A DNA stretch of 55,044 nucleotides from Arthrobacter liuii. Its GTDB lineage: Bacteria; Actinomycetota; Actinomycetes; Actinomycetales; Micrococcaceae. The translations under genes and the position numbers were made by a program. Numbering within the stretch: position 1 is the stretch's first letter; each line of letters begins with the position of its first letter. Below, one piece after another: positions 15,636 through 23,562 of this stretch. A model generated the notes under the pieces. It searched no databases, was not told the origin of the DNA, and was given only the letters and a program-made list of their open reading frames with translations. Where the stretch lies: assembly GCF_014639275.1 (NCBI RefSeq), contig NZ_BMFW01000025.1, forward strand, positions 1,331-56,374, in the 5' to 3' direction.

Positions 15636-17658
15636 AGGGCCTTTAGCACCAGGACTGGCACCCCGCCACATTGCCGGAGAGACCCTCATCAGCTTCGCCG
15701 GGAGAACAGGAAGACGCCTTGGAATGGAAACACAGTACCTCTGGGGTGTGGCTGCCGCAGGAGTCCGGCGTACCAATTCAGGCAAAGCGACCTATGAAGA
15801 GACCGCACAGGAACTCTACGGTCTGTGCCGGCGAATGGCCGCGCTTGGCCCCCAAGAGCTCACATTGAAGAGCTCCACGCGCACCCGCGGAGCCGTCGCA
15901 CCCCTTTCCTGGCATGCCTGTCAGAAATGCGCTGCGGGAGACATCGTGGAACTCGAACCGGCGGAACGACCACTAGTCTGCCGGAAACACCAATCGTGGA
16001 TCGGGCCCAGCGCCGCACCCAAAAGACAGCTACCCGGCCGCCCGGCGTTGCCGGCCTCGTATCATAGCCAATTTGTTTGCCATGCTGTGCTTGACGCTGC
16101 TGTCCGCCTTGAAGAACTCATCGCTTCGGGCCGAACCATCTGGCGCATTGTGAACGAAGTTTTCTCCCGCATCTCATCTGCGAAGCGGTGCCGGTACCGC
16201 GGCGCACCCGCACCCAGCGACCTTCCGTTGGCAGTGGCGTTGGTCGAGGTCCTGACTGACGACGGCCTGCACCAACAACTGGTAGATAGCGAGGTCACCT
16301 TCCGTCAGGGGTACCAGATACTCGCTGAGGTCATTGCCCGTAAAGTACCCCGGGTAAGTTGGGCGGTTATTGACCAGGCATGGCTGTTGCTACGTCCGGC
16401 CTTCGTTTGGTATCGGACCACCCAACTCGGGGACAAGGGAACCGGAAGCTTCGAGCCGCTTCTAGGAACGGGCCTGGAGGGGAGGACGGCGAATTATCCG
16501 CTGGAGCCTATGTGGCGGTATCTGGACTGCCTGAGGACCAGCAATAGAAGCGACGACCAGTGGTGGAATGACCGCTTTGCCGTACCGCTTGCTGATCCAA
16601 AAGCAGAAAAACTGCTAATCTGCACACGCGGCCATGTGCAAAGCTGGCGCAAGGCCAAGGCACGCCGCGCAGGCGACGATGGATTCCACTGTTCCATCTG
16701 CAGCGGCCAAAGGATCGTTCCGGGATACAACTCTCTCGGAGACGTCATGCCACAGTTTGCCCTCGAATGGGACCAGGACGCCAACGGAGATATGACCCCG
16801 TACATGATCGGACCCGGCTACAACGGCAAAGTGGGATGGAAAGATCAACTCGGACACCACTACCAAGCCTACGTGACCAACCGGACCATCCATGGGACCG
16901 GGTGCCGATTCTGCGCGGCCAGGGGCGTTCTGGCTGGCTACAACGACCTGGCCACGACTCACCCCGAGCTGGCGGCCATGTGGGACTACGAGGCCAACGG
17001 CAACCTGAAACCGACCGCTGTTTCTGCAGGAAATGCCACCACCGTCATACACCTTCGATGTCCAAATGGACACAGATTTAGCCGGAAACCGGCGAAACTG
17101 ATCCAAGCCGGCGGAAGCTGCCAGGAATGCAACGGCAAGAATCTAATTCCCGGGACCAATGACCTCTCAACTGTCCGCCCCGATGTTGCCGCCTGGTGGG
17201 ACTGGGCAAAGAATGAACCATTGACGCCGGACAAGATAAAGCCTGGGTCCGAGAACACGGTGTGGTGGGTCTGCCCCCGCGGACACGCATTTCCGAGCAC
17301 TCCTGCATACATGTGCAGCCAAGAGAAAATAAGCTGCCCTGTGGAATCAGGACGACGCTTGGTTCAGGGCGTGAGTGACCTCGCTACCAAAGAACCTGAA
17401 CTCATCAAGGACTGGGACCATGAAAAAAATGGGTGCGGTCCCGAAACTCTGGTCCCTGGCGCGGGCAAGTGGGCATGGACGTGCAAATACGGCTACACAC
17501 AGCTCCGTAGTGTGGTCAACCGACGGAGGGCAGGAGGCTGCACCGAGTGTTCGCCGGCCGACCGTGTAGCCGCAGGGCAAAGAAAGAATACCCGCGGGCG
17601 TCAAGGGTGGGACAAGCGCATCGCTGCTCAAAAGTCGCGGCTTGCAAACACAGAATAG
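15619..17658 (+). CDS. tniQ: TniQ/TnsD-like target selector fused to DUF4379 zinc-ribbon array
   Basis: A 679-residue protein starting at GTG 15619. Residues 15-130 form a TniQ domain (GETLISFAGRTGRRLGM) with its zinc site C101-x2-C104 and C121-x2-H124. Residues about 140-325 are helical. From about 330 to 645 there is a tandem array of zinc-ribbon units of the DUF4379 type, each about 65-70 residues, with the recurring pattern GYNDL...P.....WD...N....P....GH.....GCxxC. There are four full units and one partial. Unit 2 lacks its first Cys and unit 5 has Tyr for the His. TniQ/TnsD proteins choose the insertion site; the array is probably the DNA-reading part (inference). No separate TnsE or Cas protein is nearby. 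Confidence 0.85.
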   Translation: MLTKTRGPLAPGLAPRHIAGETLISFAGRTGRRLGMETQYLWGVAAAGVRRTNSGKATYEETAQELYGLCRRMAALGPQELTLKSSTRTRGAVAPLSWHACQKCAAGDIVELEPAERPLVCRKHQSWIGPSAAPKRQLPGRPALPASYHSQFVCHAVLDAAVRLEELIASGRTIWRIVNEVFSRISSAKRCRYRGAPAPSDLPLAVALVEVLTDDGLHQQLVDSEVTFRQGYQILAEVIARKVPRVSWAVIDQAWLLLRPAFVWYRTTQLGDKGTGSFEPLLGTGLEGRTANYPLEPMWRYLDCLRTSNRSDDQWWNDRFAVPLADPKAEKLLICTRGHVQSWRKAKARRAGDDGFHCSICSGQRIVPGYNSLGDVMPQFALEWDQDANGDMTPYMIGPGYNGKVGWKDQLGHHYQAYVTNRTIHGTGCRFCAARGVLAGYNDLATTHPELAAMWDYEANGNLKPTAVSAGNATTVIHLRCPNGHRFSRKPAKLIQAGGSCQECNGKNLIPGTNDLSTVRPDVAAWWDWAKNEPLTPDKIKPGSENTVWWVCPRGHAFPSTPAYMCSQEKISCPVESGRRLVQGVSDLATKEPELIKDWDHEKNGCGPETLVPGAGKWAWTCKYGYTQLRSVVNRRRAGGCTECSPADRVAAGQRKNTRGRQGWDKRIAAQKSRLANTE

Positions 17659-17745
17659 CGGAGTCGGACACTTGGCGCGCCAAAAGCGACTGATGCCCGA
17701 AGATCCTGGGCTCCTCCAGAACTATAAGGCGGCCGCCACCGCACC

Positions 17746-18265
17746 TTAACTGATAACCCAGACACTCCTGGACCTCGCCCAGAGCCTGAAGGCCCGCAGG
17801 AGCGGGCTGCTGCCAAAGTAGCCCCGGGAGCTGTTCTGCGCCTGCTTCTGCGGCGTCTCGTTCACCAGCTCGCCGCGCACCTTCAACCAAGTGTCCCTTG
17901 GCGTCCAGCTCCTCGCCTCCAAACGGCAGTTAGCCTGCTGGATGATCTCTTCCCAAGTAGCCAGGACAGGCTCCTTCACCTCCTGCCCGGGGCCGACCTC
18001 GGCGGCTGGATTCAGCAGCGCATCATCGCCGGAGGGCTGCAGCCGGGTTTCACCCCCGTCCTTGAGCGCATACTTGGCCAGCACAGCCCGGGAGGCCCAG
18101 GGCCACCTTCAAGTCGTTCACGCTGAGAACCGGAAGCAGGAGCTTGTCGACCGAGCGCTTCTCCAGATGCGTGTCGGTGTAGTCGTAAATCTGGGAGAGG
18201 AAGTCGAAGGCGCGGACGAAGGAGCCGAGTCCTTCCGGACCAGCTCCAGCTCGTCCTGGGGACAT
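17746..18265 (-). pseudogene. Remnant of a type I restriction HsdR / DEAD-helicase gene
   Basis: Minus-strand frames read GSFVRAFDFLSQIYDYTDTH and LEKRSVDKLLLPVL (18265-18050), a hallmark of the C-terminal part of HsdR-type restriction subunits and related helicases. A second frame continues to 17746. The two pieces are offset by a frameshift, and neither the helicase nor the nuclease motifs remain. It lies immediately downstream of tniQ, consistent with defence cargo that has decayed or been replaced. Confidence 0.6.
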
Positions 18266-18342
18266 ATGTCGCCGTCGGCCACGGCTTAGTTGTTGTAGCC
18301 GGTGTTAGAGCGGGACTTTGCCGGACTACCAGCTGGACAGCG

Positions 18343-20988
18343 TCATACGAGCAGTTCGACGTCTTCTGCGCGCGATTTCCCGTTCTCTTCCGTACTGTGC
18401 CGAAACTGGACCTGCATTCCCTCGACTAAGCTCGAGAAGTAGATTCCTCCGACAAGACCCGTCTTGTGAAAATAGATGCTCTCTTTTGAGCTTTCGTCTT
18501 CAATAAACCCGAAGCCACCCTTCAGCCGCCGAATGACCCCTCGTCGCCTGTCCGCAGAATCAGAGTCTGCGCGGGCGGAACTCTCGGCATCGACTGCATT
18601 GATGGATCTAACCAGCCTGCGTAGAGCGTACGAGTCGTGTGCAACCAGTTGTTTGAGGACTGCGTTCCTGAGGTACTGCCAACGGTCAGAGGCTTTTAAT
18701 TGCCCCATGCGATCTGCAAGTTTGTCGTAAAACTCAGCAGCGGCATCCACTTCATTGCCTAGCCTTTCGGCCGTTGCGAGATACCTAACTGCGGCCGATG
18801 CGGCGTCACACGCGGCATCGCGAATCTTGGTATCGGCGATTCCTCGGTTGATTTCATCGGAGGCGAGCCCATAAGCGCAGATGGCGTCAAACGCTGCTTG
18901 GACAGGATTGCGGTCCTCGGCCAAGGCCGCTTCCGCGCGCCGGCAATAAGCGTCCGTGAGGGCGGTGACAGCGATCAGGCGGATTTGGCCTTCAGCCGAT
19001 TTCACGGCATGTTCCAGAAAGTCGATGCCCTCGTCATATTGCTTCTGCCAGACCAAGGTGGAGCCTAGGCTGGCAGCGGTGTCCGGAATATGCAGGACAT
19101 CGTGTGCGTGTCGCGCGTACGGCAGCGCGGCGTCACTGTCCTTCATATTCCTCGCGAGATGCCCTGCGAGAAAGTGTGAGACGATCGCCCGGTGTTCCGG
19201 CAATGACGTGAGGTCGTAGGCGGCGACGTAACTTTCACGTGCGGCTAATTTGTTGCCCGTCTTAGCATGAACGAAGCCTTCGACTCGATGAACTTCCCAA
19301 AATTCCGGATTGAGCCTCTTCGCTTCTTCGATCAATCTGAACGATTCATCGAATGATCCCTTCCGGGATTCGCTGAGGGCACGTCGTAGGAAGTGAGCAG
19401 ACGGAGCATCGGTTTCCACGCGGACTCGGACCGTATTCGGGCCGAGTTTCCTGGTCGTCTCGTCATTTACCCGGACTTCTTCGTCTCGTAGGAATTTCGA
19501 CTCATTTTGTTGTACCAGCCCCCTTACAGGGTGGTCGCGCGGGACCATCGAGCCGGCGAACCTTCGGGCCGTTTCAGTAAGTTCGATTAGCGTCACCATG
19601 GAGCTGTCGCCGACAACTTGGGACTTGACCAAGGAACCTCGAGAAAGCTCCTTGAGAGCTGTATTTACTCCGTCGACACTGAGCTCTAGCAGTAGTACGA
19701 GGTCGTCCGGGGTCACGGGACGTTTGAGGGCCTCCATCGCAATGAACGCGTTGACCGCACCGTCCGACAGGTTGTCGTACACGGAGCGAACGCAGTAGTC
19801 CAGCAACTGGTCTTGGTGTCGTATCGTATCCAACGGCTGATTTCCGGCCTCCGTTGCCAAAATGAACCACCTTATGGCCAAAGGAGAGCATCGAAGTTGA
19901 CGGACGATGTTGACCCGAGCCTCAGAACTGATGTGAGACAAGGAACCGACACTACGGAATTTGATGAGTTGGTTGAGCAGGCGCAGAGCCGCTTGTTCAG
20001 AAAGCGGCCCGACTGGAACCCTTCGCTCCAGTTGCCCTATGCCTTCTCGGCTGGTAACCAAGTATGAAACTTGGTCCGGTAGTCCTTCGTAGAGTTTGAT
20101 GAAATCATCGCCGCTTATCGTTTCTAAGTTGTCGATGACGATTAGCGGTGTGAAGCCCTCAAGAGTCGCGCTCAGCTCCGCAATCCCGCCGGCGAAGTCG
20201 TTCTTGACTGCCAAGCCCAGCTGCTCCGTGATACCCACCAGCGAGGCAGCGGCGTTGTTTAGGGTCTGCACTCCGGCCCCTGTTAGCCGCTCGGTTTTGA
20301 GCGATGCCCAAAGGATGAGATCAAAGGGCTCGTCGGGATCGTCGAGTAGACTGTACGCCACCTCGACTGCAAGCGCGGTCTTCCCGATTCCCCCCTCGCC
20401 ACAAAGAGTAATTACTGAATCCCGTTTGCGCTTCAGGTCGCTGCAAATTTTGGTTACTTCAGCGTCCCTACCGAGGAGGCCCGTCTCGTCGTACTCAGAC
20501 TGAGGAAGATTGTGACGAATCTTGTCCTCAAGCGGCTTGAGTGCGTCTGCCGGAAGCCATGATGCATCTGCCTTTATCGCATCAATGATGCGGGCGGTTC
20601 GCTTCCAGTATCGATGGCTGAACTTAACCAATGAGGAAAGTATTTGCTCGCGGTCGCCTGGAGCCAGCGGCCTACTGTGCATGACCCTATGCCGAATGGG
20701 AACGACGACTTCCAGCTCATTCGTTAACTCGCGGGTATCCCGGGCCACGTCGGACGGGAGGAGTCCCCGATGGGAGTTGAGGAGGTCATAGGCTGGGCGA
20801 AGATCGAGATATTCGACGAGTTCGTTGTCGTGTCCTGCGGGGTCTGCATCGCGTCTTGCCACAAGATCGGCGAGGGATGTGCCAAATATTTCGCTCTCTT
20901 CAAGATCGGGCACCACGTAACGTGTGAGCAGCTCCCTCACATCACGCTCAAATGCATCGACCAGAGCATATATTTGCTGCGAGCTCAT
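18343..20988 (-). CDS. HEPN-STAND NTPase-TPR-cold-shock-domain protein, putative anti-phage effector
   Basis: An 881-residue protein with four parts. Residues 1-140 form an all-helical HEPN-like domain with an RX4H motif (PIRHRVMHSR, R99 and H104), the catalytic signature of HEPN ribonucleases. Residues 165-480 form a STAND/NB-ARC NTPase: Walker A GEGGIGKTA (197-205), Walker B LIVIDNLE (282-289), TSR sensor (YLVTSREG) and a CSPLAIRW version of the GxP motif. Residues about 530-800 are TPR-like helical repeats. Residues about 814-881 form a cold-shock domain with both RNA-binding motifs (GGFGFIED and IYFHKTG). The ATG has AAGGAG 7 nt upstream. STAND proteins of this layout sense a phage product and oligomerise to activate the effector. 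I infer an RNA-cleaving abortive-infection role; the CSD may present or sense single-stranded nucleic acid. The coding DNA is less GC-rich than its neighbours. Confidence 0.85.
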   Translation of the reverse strand: MSSQQIYALVDAFERDVRELLTRYVVPDLEESEIFGTSLADLVARRDADPAGHDNELVEYLDLRPAYDLLNSHRGLLPSDVARDTRELTNELEVVVPIRHRVMHSRPLAPGDREQILSSLVKFSHRYWKRTARIIDAIKADASWLPADALKPLEDKIRHNLPQSEYDETGLLGRDAEVTKICSDLKRKRDSVITLCGEGGIGKTALAVEVAYSLLDDPDEPFDLILWASLKTERLTGAGVQTLNNAAASLVGITEQLGLAVKNDFAGGIAELSATLEGFTPLIVIDNLETISGDDFIKLYEGLPDQVSYLVTSREGIGQLERRVPVGPLSEQAALRLLNQLIKFRSVGSLSHISSEARVNIVRQLRCSPLAIRWFILATEAGNQPLDTIRHQDQLLDYCVRSVYDNLSDGAVNAFIAMEALKRPVTPDDLVLLLELSVDGVNTALKELSRGSLVKSQVVGDSSMVTLIELTETARRFAGSMVPRDHPVRGLVQQNESKFLRDEEVRVNDETTRKLGPNTVRVRVETDAPSAHFLRRALSESRKGSFDESFRLIEEAKRLNPEFWEVHRVEGFVHAKTGNKLAARESYVAAYDLTSLPEHRAIVSHFLAGHLARNMKDSDAALPYARHAHDVLHIPDTAASLGSTLVWQKQYDEGIDFLEHAVKSAEGQIRLIAVTALTDAYCRRAEAALAEDRNPVQAAFDAICAYGLASDEINRGIADTKIRDAACDAASAAVRYLATAERLGNEVDAAAEFYDKLADRMGQLKASDRWQYLRNAVLKQLVAHDSYALRRLVRSINAVDAESSARADSDSADRRRGVIRRLKGGFGFIEDESSKESIYFHKTGLVGGIYFSSLVEGMQVQFRHSTEENGKSRAEDVELLV

Positions 20989-21409
20989 TCAATACTCCTT
21001 CGGAGGCACTTTTGATCTGCCCCGCAGCTCTGCGGGGACAGGCCTATTGGAGGCCCGAGCCTACTTGTCTTTTACTTTGCTTTCGTCTTTCGTGTCAGTT
21101 CACGAAGAGTCTAAGCTGATTTTGTCAATCTGACTTGAGCCCACTTTCGTGGAAAATCGTAGCTTGGTCGGGACCCACCTTTAACTAGGCTGCGGAGGCG
21201 ATGGCAGCCTGGTTGGAGTCCAATCAGGCAGTCGCACTGGTGGATTTGGGGTTGAGTATGATCCGTGCTGCCGTTAGGTGCTAAGGGTGTCTACACTGAG
21301 AACGAGGCGGTGCTCTTACCTCTTGTTCTGCCGCAGGAGCAGCCTGACCTCGCGTTCCTAGCATTCCTCCAGTACCGTAATTTCAATCGAACAGCTTTCG
21401 CCGTCCTTC
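20989..21409. other. Intergenic region upstream of the STAND gene
   Basis: About 420 bp containing the ribosome binding site and palindrome of the STAND gene, then AT-richer DNA with short repeats (TGTCAGTT and TTGTCAAT about 34 bp apart; GTCAATCTGAC is a small inverted repeat) and a possible end-like sequence near 21281. A plus-strand frame from 21265 is open but not convincing as a gene. This is the most likely place for the right boundary of the Tn7-like element. Confidence 0.35.
21020..21037. promoter_or_regulatory. CCCCGCAG-N2-CTGCGGGG palindrome upstream of the STAND gene
   Basis: A perfect 8-bp inverted repeat with a 2-bp spacer lies 31-49 bp upstream of the STAND start codon. With no T-run on either side it is not a classic terminator. 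The position fits an operator or a hairpin in the 5' leader. Confidence 0.45.
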
Positions 21410-21916
21410 TTGAAAACCGAATTATCCTGTCTGAGCCCACGGGATTTTCGGAAGAAAAACGGCTCCGCTGTCATACCGTTCGACTCAAGCAAGGGCCTTG
21501 AATTCTCTGATTCCTTACCTAGTCCGTCTTTTGGAGCGAATCCGGAAATGTCGATCGCCGCAGACCGGCTTTGGAATATTGCGATTCCTCCTAAGGGATG
21601 GCCTCTGGCTGTCGCCGTTCGGGACAAGATCATGATTGCCCTTCCAGCAGGCAGGACAAGCTTGAGGCGTCGATTGCATCCTTCCGGCTCAATTTTGGGG
21701 ATGGACGTGGCTGGCGAAGCGGTAGACGCCGTCGTTCATTCTGAAGGGAGCGACTATCTGCACCGCCAGTTCCTCATGTTGAGGAGGTCTGCTGGAACGA
21801 GCCGGACTGAAAAGCCGAATGTTTCCCTGGAACCCGCTTCAGATCAAATCGTCTGCGGTGGGGTTCTCTTTGTCTGGAATAGGCTCAAGTTGCGCGGAAG
21901 CTCACATCGCGCCTAG
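21410..21916 (+). CDS. Hypothetical protein, possibly a C-terminal fragment
   Basis: A 168-residue frame. The segment MSIAADRLWNIAIPPKGW through VAGEAVDAVVHSEGSDYLHRQ and on to VLFVWNRLKLRG is clearly protein-like, with ordered hydrophobic and charged blocks. The first 40 residues are not, and no ribosome binding site is present at the TTG start. It reads like the surviving end of a larger gene. I do not recognise the family; its place beside restriction and STAND genes suggests defence-related debris. Confidence 0.35.
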   Translation: MKTELSCLSPRDFRKKNGSAVIPFDSSKGLEFSDSLPSPSFGANPEMSIAADRLWNIAIPPKGWPLAVAVRDKIMIALPAGRTSLRRRLHPSGSILGMDVAGEAVDAVVHSEGSDYLHRQFLMLRRSAGTSRTEKPNVSLEPASDQIVCGGVLFVWNRLKLRGSSHRA

Positions 21917-22121
21917 TGATCTCCATCGATTTCAGGTAACGTCCGCTTCGGTGACAGGCATAAAGGGGGGCAAGGCACTACGATTTCGCCAACTAGCACG
22001 GGCAGGTCTGAAGAATGATTGAGAGCATTGCTCGCGGAATCTCGCGGTCGGCAGCTTGGCGGTTACCGCCAACCAGGTCGCGGTCTCACACCCTTCTTCT
22101 CCTCCTCGTCTCGCATGCAGT

Positions 22122-22154
22122 AGATGTACATCTGTTGCTAGCAGATGTACATTT
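22122..22154. promoter_or_regulatory. Two phased palindromic operators of the Phd/RelE module
   Basis: AGATGTACATCT (22122-22133, a perfect 12-bp palindrome) and AGATGTACATTT (22143-22154) are 21 bp apart centre to centre, that is, two helical turns on the same face. The second ends 5 bp before the antitoxin ATG. This matches cooperative antitoxin/toxin-antitoxin autorepression at two adjacent sites. Confidence 0.75.
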
Positions 22155-22159
22155 ATTTC

Positions 22160-22408
22160 ATGGCGACCATCAACATCACTGACGCGCGCTCACACCTACC
22201 GGAGCTCATCGAGAAAGCTGGCTCTGAGCCGGTATTCATTGAACGCCGCGGGCATAGGGCAGCCGTGCTCGTATCGCCAGAGCGCTACGAGCAGATGGTT
22301 GAAGCCCTGGAAGAAGTCGAGGACATTGCGGCGTTCGATGCAGCAATGGCGGAAGAAGGCGATAACATTCCCTGGGTACAAGTGAAGGCGGACCTGGGCT
22401 GGGCATGA
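22160..22408 (+). CDS. Phd/YefM-family antitoxin
   Basis: An 82-residue protein starting MATINITDARSHLPELIEKA, the classic Phd/YefM N-terminus that folds as the DNA-binding dimer, followed by the VLVSPERYEQMVEALE helix and an acidic C-terminus that would thread into the toxin. ATG 22160 was preferred over an upstream in-frame start because the latter lies inside the operator. The stop overlaps the toxin ATG (ATGA). Confidence 0.92.
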   Translation: MATINITDARSHLPELIEKAGSEPVFIERRGHRAAVLVSPERYEQMVEALEEVEDIAAFDAAMAEEGDNIPWVQVKADLGWA

Positions 22409-22665
22409 GTCCATACCGGATTGAGCTAAGACCTGCGGCCATCCGCGCACTCAAGAAAATTCATCCCGAGGACAAAGAGCGCATTCAAGGTGCTATTGCG
22501 CTCCTGGGCCAAGACCCACGGCCGCCCAAAGCAATTGCCTTGAGCGGCCGTCCAGGTTATCGGGTCCGTGTGGGTGACTACCGGATCATCTACACCATCC
22601 AGGACGACGTTCTCTTGGTAGTGGTCGTCAACCTAGGGCATCGCCGGGACATTTACCAGAAGTGA
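22405..22665 (+). CDS. RelE/ParE-superfamily toxin
   Basis: An 86-residue basic protein: YRIELRPAAIRALKKIHPEDKERI at the start (in two parts), then GRPGYRVRVGDYRIIYTIQDD and VVVVNLGHRRDIYQK at the end. This is the RelE family pattern with the C-terminal basic/aromatic residues (R in GDYRIIY, H-R-R-D-x-Y) that contact mRNA in the ribosomal A site. It is translationally coupled to the Phd-type antitoxin and intact. Confidence 0.92.
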   Translation: MSPYRIELRPAAIRALKKIHPEDKERIQGAIALLGQDPRPPKAIALSGRPGYRVRVGDYRIIYTIQDDVLLVVVVNLGHRRDIYQK

Positions 22666-22691
22666 GGGCCGTCAACCGCAGGCAAACGTCG

Positions 22692-23060
22692 CTACGTGGT
22701 AGCTCGGCGACTGATGCGTGCGCGCTTAGTGTCGATGTGATGGACCAGGACGTTCCGGGACCAGCCGTGTTCGACGGCGGCCGCCGCGTACCAGAGGCGG
22801 CTTTCCTTATCGCTGAGCTTCTGAAGCAGCGCGAGCCGGTGGTACCAGGGCAATTGTGCAAGCGGCGCTTGCACAATTGCCTCGGCTGGCCAAGCCTCAG
22901 CGAAGGCGCGCATGTACTTGAGATTGCGGGGCGAGAATCCGGTGGCTGCGTGGAACCGGGCCTTCAGATCCGCGGACAACCGATCGATGACTTTTGCCCC
23001 CAGCCCTGACGGCTTGTCTCCGCCCGGAATGCTGGAAGCAGCTCGGATCCAGAATCCGGA
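22692..23060 (-). pseudogene. Fragment of a YhcG-type (DUF1016) nuclease gene
   Basis: The minus-strand frame contains GLGAKVIDRLSADLKARF, GFSPRNLKYMRAFAEAWP, PWYHRLALLQKL and EHGWSRNVLVHHIDT, the signature of the DUF1016 N-terminal domain of YhcG (PDDEXK) proteins. The first helices are replaced by unrelated sequence, and the frame ends right after HIDT, so the C-terminal PDDEXK nuclease is missing. It is a remnant rather than a functional gene. Confidence 0.8.
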
Positions 23061-23144
23061 GTAGACGTCACAGTGCGTTGATTGTCCGCCCATCCGTTTA
23101 CAGTTTGAACGTTCACACTCGAGCGAATTCTTTTGGGGGATCCT

Positions 23145-23519
23145 TTGACGATTAACAGCCAGCCCGCTTTTGGGCAAGTTCCTTCTTCGACCGGTTACGC
23201 ACGCAGCGGTGCTGGGAACCAGATTTACCAGTTTCGCGGCGGTGCCGCCTCGTGGTTAGGCACTCAGCTGCTGGGTGCCGTCATCGTAATCTGTACCCTT
23301 GGCATCTGCTATCCATTCGCCGTTGTGCTGGTGGAGCGGTGGAGGGCCGAGAACACCTATCTCAGCGGCCGACAGCTCCGTTTCATTGGAACGGGATGGG
23401 GGATCTTTGGCCTCTGGATCAAATGGCTGCTCCTGAGCATCATCACACTAGGCATCTACACCTTCTGGGTCTACCCAAGGCTGATGCAGTGGAAAGTTGA
23501 AAACACCGTCTATGCGTAA
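23145..23519 (+). CDS. DUF898-family membrane protein
   Basis: About 124 residues. A Gln/Gly/Ser-rich N-terminus precedes two long transmembrane segments (AVIVICTLGICYPFAVVLVERW and KWLLLSIITLGIYTFWVYPR) with the repeated LGICYPF/LGIYTFWVYPR pattern of DUF898 (YjgN-like) proteins. TTG 23145 has GGGGGA just upstream; TTG 23133 is the alternative. Function unknown. Confidence 0.7.
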   Translation: MTINSQPAFGQVPSSTGYARSGAGNQIYQFRGGAASWLGTQLLGAVIVICTLGICYPFAVVLVERWRAENTYLSGRQLRFIGTGWGIFGLWIKWLLLSIITLGIYTFWVYPRLMQWKVENTVYA

Positions 23520-23562
23520 ACACGAGGCCCTGCACCGAGATTCAGCAGGTCGCGTGCCGGCA

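Larger units (their letters stand above)
11689..17658 (+). mobile_element. Tn7-like transposition module (tnsA-tnsB-tnsC-tniQ)
   Basis: The four core genes of a Tn7-like element sit in one orientation, with each junction overlapping by 14-26 nt. Possession of tnsA predicts cut-and-paste transposition rather than replicative transposition. The boundaries of the whole element are not resolved. Candidate left-end repeats lie at 10440-10516, and the cargo probably extends to the right through the HEPN-STAND gene to about 21300. An older transposase relic at 10736-11562 shows earlier insertions at the same place. Confidence 0.8.

Noticed and set aside
17661..17690. TCGGACA followed by the palindrome TTGGCGCGCCAA just after tniQ as a possible right transposon end
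   Set aside because: It shares only six bases with the candidate left end and lacks flanking repeats. The end could also lie beyond the STAND gene.
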